DNA of 64,000 nucleotides from Saccharum officinarum (Eukaryota > Streptophyta > Magnoliopsida > Poales > Poaceae). Each line of letters opens with the position of its first letter. Position 1 is the first letter of the stretch. The DNA is taken from assembly GCA_020631735.1 (NCBI GenBank), contig CM036223.1, positions 11,136,191 to 11,200,190 of the forward strand, written 5' to 3'. Below, piece after piece: positions 49,201 to 59,860 of this stretch. The notes under the pieces are model-generated. The model was given only the letters and a program-made list of their open reading frames with translations, ran no database searches and was not told where the DNA came from. A program made the position numbers and the translations under genes.

Positions 49201-50567
49201 ATGGCCACAGGGTGTCTGCAAAAGAAAAGTATATATAGATTAGAATTGGCACAAGCAATTATTGAGTGAAATGGTTAATCATCTCCTAAAGAGTAAAGAC
49301 TAAAGAGACTACCAATATGTTACCAATTAAAGAACAGCAAAACCGTTACAAACATACAGACAATGCATGATCCGTGATATCTGGTAAGTTTCAGTAAACT
49401 AACACTTACCAATTAAGGAACATAGCAAATAAACATTATGCAGTTGCTTCACGAAGGGTAAAAAAACTGATTGAAAAACAAGGATATGCAGTGCAGAATA
49501 AAAGTGTACCGATACAGGTTTATATCTGACCAAATAAAGAAAATGAGAATATATTGTGCTAAGAGTTTTTTTTGGCTTTTTTTTATTTTTATTTAAAAAG
49601 ACAGCAGGAGCATTGGGACTCAAAAGTATAGCAATACAGGCATATCTGAAATAAATAAATAATAAAACCGAAAAATAGATGCAAGAACACAGAGAAGGAG
49701 CGTTGGGTTATTTTATCTTTATTATTTTGTTACTTTTGTATGTAAACAAAAAACCAGCAGGACCACTGGGACTCAAAAATGTAGCGGTACAGGTTCATAT
49801 ATGAAATAAATAAATAAGAACGAAAATAGATGAGGAGGCTTGGGTTGTTTTTAATTATTTTTCATTTAACAACAAAATCCGCGGCACTGGGACTAAAAAG
49901 CGTAGTAGGAATACAGGTTGAATCAAATAGCAAGCCAAGGAGCGCACATATGAGTTGGGATCACATAAAAAACAAGGGAAACGCAACGGCAAACAGTGGA
50001 TGAGCATCCAGAGCATTGGGATTTGAACAGGCATAACCAGAAGGGAGAAGATCTAGGGGAGTAGAAGCGCATCGCTCTAGAAGACGATTCGGCGGGTGAT
50101 GTAAAATGGGGAGAGCGGGGGATGGAGAGTTTTGTTTATACCGTGACGGGTCGTTCGGGGAGCTTCATGCAGAAGACGCAGCTGAAGTTCTTGCCGAGGA
50201 TCTCGAGGGCATCGTCGGCCGCTCCTTCTTCGTCGTCGTCGTCGTCGGGGGCGTCTCCGGCGAGGAGGGCCTGGCGGCGGCGCGCCTTGTCCTGGTCGGA
50301 GAGGGTGTGGTCGTCCTCGATGGCGCGGATGGCGGCGACGAGGGTGTTGGCGGGGCCGGAGGGAGCGGGCGGCGGGGCGGCGGCGGGGTCGGGGGAGCAG
50401 TCGGGGCAGCTCCAGCTGGCGGCGTCGGCGAGGGCGGGGGGCTTGGAGAGGCACGGGGAGTGCCAGGGCGTGGCGCAGGTGGAGCAGCGGAGGAGGTCGA
50501 CCTCCGGCGGGGAGGCGGCGCGGCAGACCATGCAGACGCCATCGCCGTCGCAGGGGAGGTCCGGCAT
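46238..50567 (-). CDS. VIM: VIM/ORTHRUS-type E3 ubiquitin ligase (PHD-RING-SRA-RING), DNA methylation maintenance
   Basis: Eight exons join in frame to 807 aa: 50567-50142, 49215-48683, 48579-48454, 48212-48113, 47675-47409, 47338-47200, 47160-46880, 46789-46238. A PHD finger occupies residues about 10-60 (CMVCRAASPPEVDLLRCSTC). The first RING, about 128-170 (FSCVFCMKLPERPVTTPCGH), is split by intron 1. The SRA/YDG domain is about 260-430 (GVRVGETWEDRLECRQWGAH, DHGEWFLYTGSGGRDLSG). The second RING is about 556-615 (CSICRAVIKEPLTTPCAHNF). The acidic C-terminal tail has KKRK clusters likely to be nuclear signals. VIM/ORTH proteins bind hemimethylated CpG and work with MET1 to keep CG methylation. 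The exon starting at 47160 adds GSFYDVAVKMWSQDL before the second RING. A complete MULE lies 190 bp upstream of the start codon. Confidence 0.93.
47756..48059. mobile_element. Stowaway MITE in a VIM intron
   Basis: The element is about 304 bp, begins CTCCCTCCATCCACGTATAC and ends GTATACGTGGACAGAGGTAG-like (TATACGTGGACAGAGGTAG), with TA on both sides (47754-47755 and 48060-48061). Termini and TA duplication are typical of Stowaway (Tc1/mariner-type) MITEs. It lies wholly in the intron between exons 47675-47409 and 48212-48113. Confidence 0.8.
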
Positions 50568-50747
50568 GGCGGCGGCGGCGGGTGGGGTGGCCTCAGGCTA
50601 GGGTTTCGCGGTCGGAACGGGGAGCGATGGCGGATTGGTGGGGAGAAGAGGAAATGGAGGAGGGGTTTTGGTGTTGGTGGGGTTGGGGTAGTAGTAGTGG
50701 TGGCGGAGGGGGTTCAAATTTTGGGTTTTTTGCCGTTGGGCGGGCGA
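50568..50747 (-). promoter_or_regulatory. Remaining VIM leader / proximal upstream region
   Basis: About 180 bp of GC-rich DNA separates the VIM start codon from the MULE target duplication. It probably contains 5' UTR, and I see no TATA box. All further upstream DNA has been displaced by the 9.4-kb insertion. Confidence 0.55.
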
Positions 50748-50756
50748 GCACGGCCA

Positions 50757-51038
50757 CCGTCTTTTTTTGTTTTTTTTGGCCCTTTTTTTTTTGAAAGATT
50801 CTCTCAAATAGGCCCCTGACGGAAAGATTTCAAAAAATGGACCCTCAGCTTGGCGCCATGGTCCATGGCGCCAAGCTACAACGTCATGGCGCCATGTATC
50901 CTGGCGCCAAGAGGCATCCGACGTGGCTCCACGGGAATCTACGTGGCGTAGCTTGGTGCCATGGAGCATGGCGCCAAGCCTTGGCGCCAAGATCCATGGC
51001 GCCAAGCTTTGGAGCCATGCTGCATGGCGCCAAGCACC
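50757..51038 (+). repeat. Left terminal inverted repeat with GGCGCC palindromes
   Basis: After an AT-rich tip (CCGTCTTTTTTTG, CAAATAGGCCCCTGACGG) the repeat holds about eight GGCGCC cores, mostly as CTTGGCGCCAAG or CATGGCGCCAAG and as the palindrome GGCGCCATGGTCCATGGCGC. The first gene of the element starts about 265 bp further in. Confidence 0.88.
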
Positions 51039-51303
51039 CATAATATAGCCTGCCCCCTTCCTATCCCCGGTCATTCCCGTTTTCTTACTCATTCTCTTCG
51101 GGTTTTTCATTTAGACACTTTTCCGTTGCTCTATAATCGAGCAATTGGACCGTGAGAAGTTGGATTTTATCCGTGGATCTTCGAGAGGTAGGTATCCTGT
51201 CACCCTTCCTTAATTTATTCGAATCGATTTGGTAAAATGAAGGCATATTTTTTACCTATGAACTTCAAAATTTTGAAATACATATGTATTGTTGAACCGT
51301 AGG

Positions 51304-52008
51304 ATGCCTAGGCGTGGGAAAGCTAGAAAACAAAGGTATGTGTACATTCGTTTCATCGTATAATAAACCTTTATTTTTAAGATTTATTGTTAATTGTTTT
51401 GTTATATTGACCGTATTTATTGAATTATAGCTATGGACGGATGACCGAAAGTCCATACGTCCTAAAGCCGCTCCCTAGCGGTGTCCCAATACCAATGTGT
51501 TTTTGTGGTGATCCTTGCAAGGTTGAAATTTCCGAAGATGAGGCAACATATAAGCAGAGATATTGGATGTGTTCTAATTTTGCATGGGAACCAACAGAGC
51601 GTCAGCGCCGCAGTACATTTATTGTGAGAAACTGCTTTTGTTTATTAATTAATTTGTGTCATATGAAGTTCTGCTTAATAATTGGATTTCAAACAATTGA
51701 ATTTGCTGCAGACCCCTCCACCGCTATGTGATTTTGAACAGTGGATTGACACTGAGATCAAGGAGGCTGACATGCGGCTTCTACAAGGCTTGAAGGAGTG
51801 GGATGCGGAGCGCCTGGAGATCTTAGAGAAGAGACGTAGAGAGGAGGCAGCAGCGAAGGAGCACAAGGAAGAGGAGGAAATGAGGCGTGTTGCTGCTTGT
51901 AGGGAGGAGAGGGAGAGGAAGCTTGAGCGCGTGCGCCGAGCGAAGGCAGCGATGGAGGAGAATCCCGATGCTCAGAACAAGGGAAAGTGGCCTCGTTGTA
52001 CTCAGTAG
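51304..52008 (+). CDS. Small GRF-zinc-finger-like, coiled-coil protein of the MULE
   Basis: Three exons (51304-51335, 51431-51623, 51712-52008) join in frame to 173 aa starting MPRRGKARKQSYGRM. Residues about 29-58 (CFCGDPCKVEISED, QRYWMCSNFAWEP) have the spaced cysteines and aromatic residues of a GRF-type zinc finger, which in other proteins binds single-stranded nucleic acid. The C-terminal half is a long charged helix (LQGLKEWDAERLEILEKRRR, EEEEMRRVAACREERERK), likely a coiled coil. It is divergent from the other three genes and starts just inside the left TIR. The role in transposition is unknown; calling it an accessory protein is inference. GT/AG splice sites and intact frame suggest it is not decayed. 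Confidence 0.7.
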
Positions 52009-52375
52009 TATGCTACTTGTATGCCCAGAACATGGTCGATGTACTTTAGGTAAATCATGTGCCTAGGACATGTTCTTTGTTATTTAATTCGTCGTCATGT
52101 ACGTCATGTGCACTTTAAGTTTTTGGACCGTGCTTGGTGTTGTGATATGTAATGTTTAATGTTCCTGAGTTACTGAAACTAGTTATGGAGTTGCACATAT
52201 AACATAAGGAAGTACTGGATTTCATAATTCACCACGCATAACATAGGACATGGCATGTCAGAACTTGTACCAAACAAGGGCACATATGTCCTGGACTAAA
52301 CCTAACATGCCTTAGGTAATTATAGCGAATAACAAGTACATTACATGGCATATGCATATGCTAGTTTCGTTCTAT

Positions 52376-53085
52376 CTAGTAGTGCGGCCACATAGCGAAC
52401 TGTGTAGCCCCTTCTCCATAGTACCCTCCCATGTTCGATGGTGGAGGTGGCGGGGGTGGTGGTGGAGGCCCGTTGTTCTTGTGGTTAGGGCAGCTGCAAT
52501 ATGGATCATGGCATGGTCCGTCCTGTGAAACAGCACCACTACTGGCATCGTCTGGTTCCTCGTCCTTGTAACCGTTGCTAACTTCCCTTTCTAGTTCGAA
52601 GATACGGTCTTGCAAGTAGTAGATGTACTGTGCGTGGGGATAGATTGGTCTAGGATCGACCCATCTAGTGAAACCACAGTTTTCTTTGGACTCTGAACAC
52701 TGCATTTCAAAGATTTCATTGAACATGCAGTTGGTAACGCCTATGAGATGCAAAATAATGGAGAAAAAAATTGAGTAACAAATATTAAAACCAGTTACCT
52801 CTGCTCGTGGACATTTGAAGAATCGGCGACCTCCATCCAAACCCTCCACGAACATTTGCACTAAGCAGTCCTCACCATGCCTACATTTTGGCCATTCTTC
52901 TTTCCGGTTATCATATCCTCGGAGTGGACACTCTTTGGTGAAATCTCTCTTGGTCTCGACAGGAAAATGATACACTGGCTCATCAAAGTCTTCCGGACCC
53001 AGAGACCCCTCCCACACAATGGGAGTACCCTTACTCCCCCCGCTCCCTTCCCTCTAGATGACCCTCCAGACATTGCTACTCGTAG
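52376..53085 (-). CDS. Second GRF-zinc-finger-like protein of the MULE, probably frameshifted near its start
   Basis: The minus-strand frame ending at 52376 encodes a good GRF finger: CRHGEDCLVQMF, then GGRRFFKCPRAE, spliced (GT at about 52800, acceptor AATGCAG near 52706) to CSESKENCGFTRWVDPRP. A short coiled coil (YYLQDRIFELEREVSNGY) and a proline-rich, tail-like C-terminus (NNGPPPPPPPPPP, GGYYGEGATQFAMWPHY) follow. In that frame the upstream codons run into a stop, and the only suitable start codon (MSGGSSRGKGAGG at about 53085) lies in another frame. One missing or extra base in the G-rich run near 53040 would join them, so this copy is probably damaged. Function is not known; it faces the other GRF gene tail to tail. 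Confidence 0.6.
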
Positions 53086-53618
53086 ATAACAAACTTCTCG
53101 TTTCAAGTGACTAGCATTGTATGGAGGAAGGTGTATATATAGCCAGAAGTGTAGTGGAGAGCCGCTGTATTGTGACTTTAACGCTCCTGAAAAGCCTACA
53201 CGCTATCCCTGAAAAGCCTATTTGAATTACTGAAAAGCCTATTTGAAAACTCATCTGTAAAGGCTAGATTCCTTGATCAATCAATTCATCTGTAAAAGAG
53301 GATGTACCATACGATAGTGACATGATAAATCACTGAAAAGGCTATATGCTATTGGTGTACCGCACGACTTGACATGTTTCATAAAATTTTGGCAGAGTTT
53401 TCCCTGTTTTTGATTGAATCCAAACACAGATATCACATAAACATGTCATCAACCATTATTTATGACATTCACCTAAAAACAAATATATGATCATCATCAG
53501 CACCCACGTTTAAAGTGCATATGTCATAAACTCCATCTGAAGCTCATTCAGTACATAAGAATAGGATATAAAAGTCCATAATAATAGTCCATACAGTCCC
53601 AAATTAGCCTACAGTCCC

Positions 53619-56131
53619 TCACTGTCTCCTAGACTTACCCTTGCCCTTGTGTCCAAGAGCGTGGGTGCCTGGAGTATAAGGGTCAGGTGGTCGACGTCGC
53701 CTGGTACCGACCGGCTGCGTAGGCTGAGTCCAGGGAGCATCGTCTAGCTGAGACGGTCCAATCTCCTCGTGGCCCTGGTCCTCGTCCTCGTCCTCGTCGT
53801 CGTCATCGTCGTCCTCGTCGTCGTCCTCCTCGATGCCGTGGTTTCGCGACCCTGTAGGTGGGTGGCTAGACGAGCCTACGCCACCTCTGGGTGCAGAAGG
53901 CACGTACACATCCTCCGTCGTGCCTGTCCTGCAACCACAACGCGCCGCGGTACGGCGTAGCCGACGTGCCAATCTCTGGTGCACAAAATCATGTTTAGTC
54001 AATTAATTTAACATTTTAGTACTGTAATATTTGCATATTTATAGGTACTTACATCGAGGAAACTACGTGTCTCGTCGTCCCTCACCCTCGGACGAAACCG
54101 TTCGATTTCTTGGACAGACATCTTGAGTGAGTTACCCTACAACAAAGTTTTAGGTTGTAATTCATTGTTACGCTAATCGATATATAAAAGTAGAGCACAT
54201 GACATACCACTCTGTCCAAGATGGGTCCTGCTCCGACCTGGCGACCGGTACGAGTAGAGGTGTCGTACGCCGTGTCCTCATCCTCTGATGACTCGATGTC
54301 AGCGTAGTCATCCTGTGTCCACTGCAGCCTAAGCCTCGGACGAGTAGCTTGGTGGTACCAAGCTTGGTACCGCCTGTAGTCTATGTTTGTGTGCGCCTCG
54401 TTGTTGGTGTCCACGTTCCCATCGAACAAATTCCACATGTCGATGAAGTCTCGGTGGTGATGGGCCCAATCAAAGATTTTTCTGTTTTTCTTACGATCGA
54501 GCCTGCACAACGTGTATACAAGTTAGTGAACATCGTGTTGAAGCATACATGTATGGTAAAGGTAAAAATTTCGGCAGAGTTTCCTTTATATGTTGCAGCA
54601 TACCCAGCTATCATATATGCATTTCATAGACATACAAACATACCAACAAAGATTTCATCCATCTTACTCGACATATATAATGTGGTATGGATAAGTGCAA
54701 CTTCTGGAAAAGGTCGAATTACGAAGAAGAGGACACATACTTGTGCAAGTCAACACTTGTCGAAATTGGAGATGGTGGAGAACGCTGTCTTGCTCCAAAC
54801 TGACGTGCAACTCGATGTGGAAGGTGGTACTCGACAGCATAGAAGCAGATAAGAGGGCACCTCACCCTGTAGAGATCGCTGTCGCTGTCACATATGTTGC
54901 TCACCACAAAAGGAAGTGCGGCCTCGTCCGCGTACGGGTCCCAAGTCACCTGCAACGTGTCGAAACAATTAGTTAGATACCATAATATATAATTTAGTTT
55001 CGAACCAACATATATAATAATTTGTACTTACACTAGAGGCCATTAGCCTGTCTAGCTCGTCCGTGTACTCTTTATACGCCCGCTCCATCCTCGCGTGAGG
55101 GACTGTCACCTGGTCCCATAGGTACGCCCACGTCGGCTGTAGACGTGCGTTATGCACTGGGAACCAGTCACGCGGAGCCAACATCACCGGACGAGCAACT
55201 GGCAGCCGCGACCACATCCACAGCTGGATTAGGTACGCTCACCCACCAAGTGAGGCTGACGCTGAAGAACGCCGGCACGCCTCGCAGAGCTGACGGTACA
55301 GGAATGCCAACACCGCTGAGCCCCAGCTGTACTGACCGGCCTGGTCCCAGTCTGTGAGGCAAGGGATCCACATCCACGAAGCAGTGTCGCCTGTTCCATC
55401 GGGGAAGAGAACAGAGCCAAACAAGTGTAGGATCCACGCCCTACAGTAGTACTGAACCGTCTGATCATCTGCGTCAGGAGGACACTGTCCGAACTCCGCC
55501 CTAAGCCAGGAGAGATGGACACCAGAAGTGCGGTCTCCTTGGTCACCCACCTCACGCCCAAGGAAGGCCTCCACCCTAGCTCTCCATCCCTCTGACCTAC
55601 ACAGCCCAGTCACCGCCCTCCCACGAATCCTCAGACCGAGCATCTTCTGACAGTCCTGTAGCGTGACTGTCATCTCTCCAAACGCCAGGTGAAAGGTGTG
55701 AGTCTCAGGTCGCCACCTATAATTTTAGCAAAAAAAATGTTTATTAGAAACATTGCCGCGTCGACAATTGATTATTAATACAACCTATTTGATAAAAAAA
55801 ATACCTGTCCACCAACGCAGTCAAGCCCGCCGAGTTGAACAAAGGTAGGCCACGGCGAACCTGAAAAGATACGACGTCGAGGCCGGCTCTCGATAGGTAC
55901 GGGGTGTACCTGTCGTCGTACTGCATCTCCAAGAACCCTCCATGTACTCTAGAACGAAGGAGGGGAAGGTTCTGCATTTACACAAAATACAAATGTTACT
56001 AGGCACACATATATGCACTTATAATTCGAAGTATGTGATATGAGACTGTCAAATCTTACCTGCCCCGACGCTACGAGACGTCCTCGGTGGGTCTCGTCGT
56101 ACACCGGATCCAGAAGGTGGAATTGCGCCAT
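53619..56131 (-). pseudogene. Plant mobile domain (PMD, MAIN-like) gene with an in-frame stop
   Basis: The gene starts MAQFHLLDPVYDETHRGRLV at 56131 and has about seven exons (approximately 56131-56062, 55974-55804, 55720-55032, 54949-54743, 54502-54208, 54137-54053, 53974-53619). The PMD core is clear: GLPLFNSAGLTALVDR, WRPETHTFHLAFGEMTVTLQ, GLRIRGRAVTG and WIPCLTDWDQAGQYSWGSAV. After ACRRSSASASLGG an in-frame TGA (55239-55241) interrupts the sequence, which then continues in the same frame as AYLIQLWMWSRLPV and AYLWDQVTVPHARMERAY. The C-terminal part is acidic (runs of D/E at about 53770-53830). PMD proteins occur both as host genes (MAIN, MAIL1) and in transposons. The single nonsense codon suggests recent inactivation, or a strain-specific change. 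Confidence 0.78.
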
Positions 56132-56214
56132 CCTAAAGAAATTAGTGTCAGTAACTTATTAAATAAATAGCAATTAAACGTAAAGTAAGAATCGAATAAT
56201 CAATATGATAAGTA

Positions 56215-58992
56215 TTAAATAATAAAAACACCTACAAGTCGCACCTCACTAATTTGCCAATGGCAGGTGCGGGAGTTGTGCCCAAGTCTACCGCACTTGC
56301 CACACTCGTACTGCTCTGGGTCATTAAGAAATGGCGTCACTCTACCACGTCGCGTTCTACCAGGTATCTGATCCATAACCATCCTGTGCCTCGTCCTCTT
56401 TCTAGAGCCCCTCTTGTCCCAACGGTAGGCTGGATCTGCGACGTACCTTGGACCGTCGTATGGAGGCCACTCTCCAGGGTCTCGGAAAGGCACAAAGCGG
56501 GGCCTCCATGTCTCGACCAGCGTGTGGACACTGAACTGATGAGGTATCCTAGCCTCAATATCATAGTTGCGATGCCTAGCAGCTGCTATAAGGTGAGAGC
56601 ATACAAAGTGATACTGCCTTGGTTTCCCACAAGTGCATGAGAAATCTTGGAGGACTACAACATGAATCCTCGCATCTCGGACCTCGCCATCAGATGTAGT
56701 ACCACCGATATGCTTCACCTCATACCTTCCAGTCGCATGGTCAAAACATGTGACCTCATGTGTCCCAGCCCTTTCCTTCGCCTTCTCTAAATGTGCCTGA
56801 GGTGTTGGAGCCCAAATCTTACCTTCACTCTGCAACTGCAATGCATGGGCGTGCCGATCGTTGAACCATGCAACAAGCTTATAGAATGTGAATTGAACGA
56901 TAGCGTTCACGGGCATACCACGAATCCCCAGCAACAGCTTGTTAAATGACTCTGCCATGTTGCTGCACTGAAACTCGTACCTCCAACCACCTGCGTCATG
57001 AGCTCTTGTCCATTTCTCCACATCTCTCATCAAACCTGTCAGCCACTGTCTACCTTCTGCATTAGATGCGGTTCTAACTTCCTCTAACTTCCTCCGAAAA
57101 TACTTATCCTCAAGCTGTCTAGCAGCCTCCTGGAAAAGATCAAAATTATCCTTGACACCATCCTTTCGGAGTAGATTCTCAGCAAGGTGCCGAGTACACC
57201 AACGATGGTGCAAAGGCGCGTACCCCTCTATCTCCTCTCGCACAGCATGAAGTATGCCCTGGTGCCTATCCGATATGACGCCCACCTCCCTGCCTGGCCC
57301 AACCACCTGTATCCGGACTAGCCTCAAGAACCATCCCCAGCTATCATTATTCTCCCTCTCAACCAAACCAAATGCCAAAGGAACAAGTTTGTTGTTTGCG
57401 TCACATGATATGGCTATGAGTAGTGTGCCACGGTACTTGCCAATCAAGAATGTACCATCAATGGAGAAGACTGGACGGCAGTGCCTAAAGGCCTCGACAC
57501 ACTGAGGGAAGCACCAGAAAGCACGAAAGAATATCTGCCTCCCATCTTTCCATGCGTCTGGCCTAGGGATGTACTCGTAATGCATGCCCGGATTCACTGC
57601 TTGGATTGCATTGAAAAGTACTGGAAGCTGCTCGTAGCCATCCTCCCAGTCCCCATATATCATCTTCCACGCACGCTGCTTAGCCCTCCAGGCTTTGCCA
57701 TAACTTATGTCATATCCTCCATATACCTCATTAACTATTTTGATAATTGTCCTGACCTTCATATTCGGCTCTCCCTGTAATACTTTCATCAACCGCTTGG
57801 CAATGAGGGTTGATGTCAACTGCCGATGCTTTGTGTTCAGGTCATGTGAGGAACAGGTATGCGGCCCAACAACTCTTGTGATCTTCCACTTTCCTGAAAC
57901 CTTTTGCTTCCTTGCACAAACTCTCCATGGACACCGTTCCTTGTCACACACAACCGTGTAACGCCGCTCCACATAGGAATGCAGGACCTTAAACGGTCTC
58001 TTGCGTAGCACTGCAAACGCTTGCAACCACCTCTTCAATGCAGGGAGGTCATTGAAAACCCTACCCTTCTCTATCTCCATACTAGGACCAGCCTCTGGAG
58101 CTTCATGCAGCTCATCATCACGTCCTTCTGCAAACGCCTGATCTGAATGAGTAAGATCACTGAACTCATGAATCAGAGGATCACGACGGCCGGGAAAAAT
58201 ACGCCTAAGCATCTCAACGTCACTCTCTGTGAGCTCTCCAACGGGACGATCATCGTCAGAATCAACAGCCCTTGCGATCTCATATGGCTCTGAATCATTC
58301 ATAATTTCAACACTATTGGAGGCGCGGATTCCATCTCCAATCTGGACTTGAGCATCATCCGCAGGAGCGCCCTCATTATCGGGAACATCTCCTGCAATAT
58401 TGCAACAACGAAGAAGAGATGATAAGAAGAGTGGATGAAAAGAAAAGACTTAAGTTTCAAAGAAAAATAGGACACCTAATTGACACTTACTAGGATGATT
58501 CTGTGTCAACGGGATCTCCTGAGGAGGATGTGCCACATCGTTAGGGGCAGATTGTGCATCGGGAACCATAGGCGGGACCTCCGCATCCACATCACGTTCC
58601 AAGACGGAAGGTTCAAAACATGCGTGCTCACCCATTGGCGGGGACAACCCAAGAGGGATTGGATCAACGAGCACCCGCTGCACAACCACATCCAAACTTT
58701 GGAACTGGCTTTTCATAGCCGATCTCACATAGTTGTCCCACTGATCTGCACAACCTATTGGGATCATCTTCCTTAGCATGTTGGGAGGGTAACCAAAGTG
58801 AAGTACACCATCAACTATGATGCCATCATCCGTCCGGCTATGTACCTCCTCACGAGCTCTTGCAGTCAACTCACTGAATGATGGCCTCTCATTGAATAGC
58901 ACAGGCACACTTTGCATGTCCACAAGCTCAACATATCCATAGCGATCTCGTTCTACAGTTCCTCCATAATAAATGCTCACTAGGTTGTCCAT
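56215..58992 (-). CDS. MuDR-family MULE transposase
   Basis: Two exons (58992-58491, 58391-56215) join in frame to 892 aa starting MDNLVSIYYGGTVERDRYG. The N-terminal part is specific to these elements; the MuDR/WRKY-GCM1-like DNA-binding domain lies at about 280-370 (FNDLPALKRWLQAF, CPWRVCARKQKVSGKW, HTCSSHD). The RNase H-like transposase domain follows, with catalytic Asp residues in FSIDGTFLIGKYRG (about residue 476) and GVISDRHQGILHAV (about 541); the catalytic Glu was not pinned down. A SWIM zinc finger lies near 750 (CTCGKPRQYHFVCSH) and a terminal CCHC knuckle near 865 (CGKCGRLGHNSRTC). It would bind the TIRs, cut and integrate with 9-bp duplication. No stop or frameshift was seen. It reads away from the right TIR, which presumably holds its promoter. 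Confidence 0.9.
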
Positions 58993-59520
58993 CTAGTTCG
59001 AAAACATAACTAAGCGTACTAAGTATAATTATTTTACTCCAGTATATTTAAAACATAATAAGTAATAGGTCTCTAATAAATATGAATTAACTACTAACTA
59101 CTAATTATTCACTACTAACTAACTAATTAATTAACTAAAAAAAGATATTAACTACTACTAACTACTAAAAATTACATACTATAACTAAAAATGACGAATT
59201 TAGTATACTACTACTTACTTACTAAATAACTAAATCGAAATAAAATAATAACTAAAAAAAACTAACTAACACTAAAAAATAATTAGCTAACTAAATAACT
59301 AACTAATGAATATATAATTAGCTAACTAAATAATTATCTAACTACTTAGCTAACTAAATAACTAACTAAATTATATAATCAATCTAAACAATATTAACAT
59401 ATATATTTAAACTAAATTTCACTAATCCTAACTAAATTTCATACTAAATTAAATAATAAATAATAACTTCAAAAATATATTAAATTTCAATAATCCTAAC
59501 TTAATTTAAAAAAAAAACTT
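58993..59520. repeat. AT-rich low-complexity block of ACTAACTA-type repeats inside the MULE
   Basis: The DNA upstream of the transposase start is dominated by irregular repetitions of CTAACTAA and TAACTAAATAA. It is non-coding and is presumably promoter or leader sequence of the transposase gene. Confidence 0.7.
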
Positions 59521-59860
59521 ACTTGTGGCCGGCGGCGGCCGCCGCCGGAGGCCGGCGGCGGGTGATGAGGCGGTGGCCGCGGCGGTGGCGGCGGCCGGCG
59601 GTGGCGGCGCCGGCCGGCGGCGGCGCGGGCGCTACGGCCGGCGGGGGCGGCGGTGGCCGCGCGCGGCACGGGCGGCTCCGGCGGCGCCGGGAGCCGGCAG
59701 AGGGCGCGGCGGCCGGCGTGGTACGGGCGGCGGCGGGCGGAGCGACGACCGGCGGCGGCGACGGCGAGTGGCGGCGGGGTCGGGCGCGAGGAAGAGGAAG
59801 AAGAAATGAGGAAGAAAGGAAAGAGAAGGAAGAAGAAAAGGAAGGGCCGACAGTTATTAA
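59521..59860. repeat. GC-rich CGGCGG-repeat block inside the MULE
   Basis: Immediately next to the AT-rich block is about 250 bp of almost pure GGCGGC-type repeats, followed by a purine-rich stretch (GAAGAGGAAGAAGAAATG). Open frames through it are low-complexity artefacts of composition. The abrupt AT/GC switch at about 59521 is striking. Confidence 0.7.

Noticed and set aside
50106..50819. 237-aa plus-strand frame opposite VIM exon 1
   Set aside because: It is antisense to the PHD-encoding exon, dominated by Gly, Val and Ala, and explained by the GC-rich coding strand.
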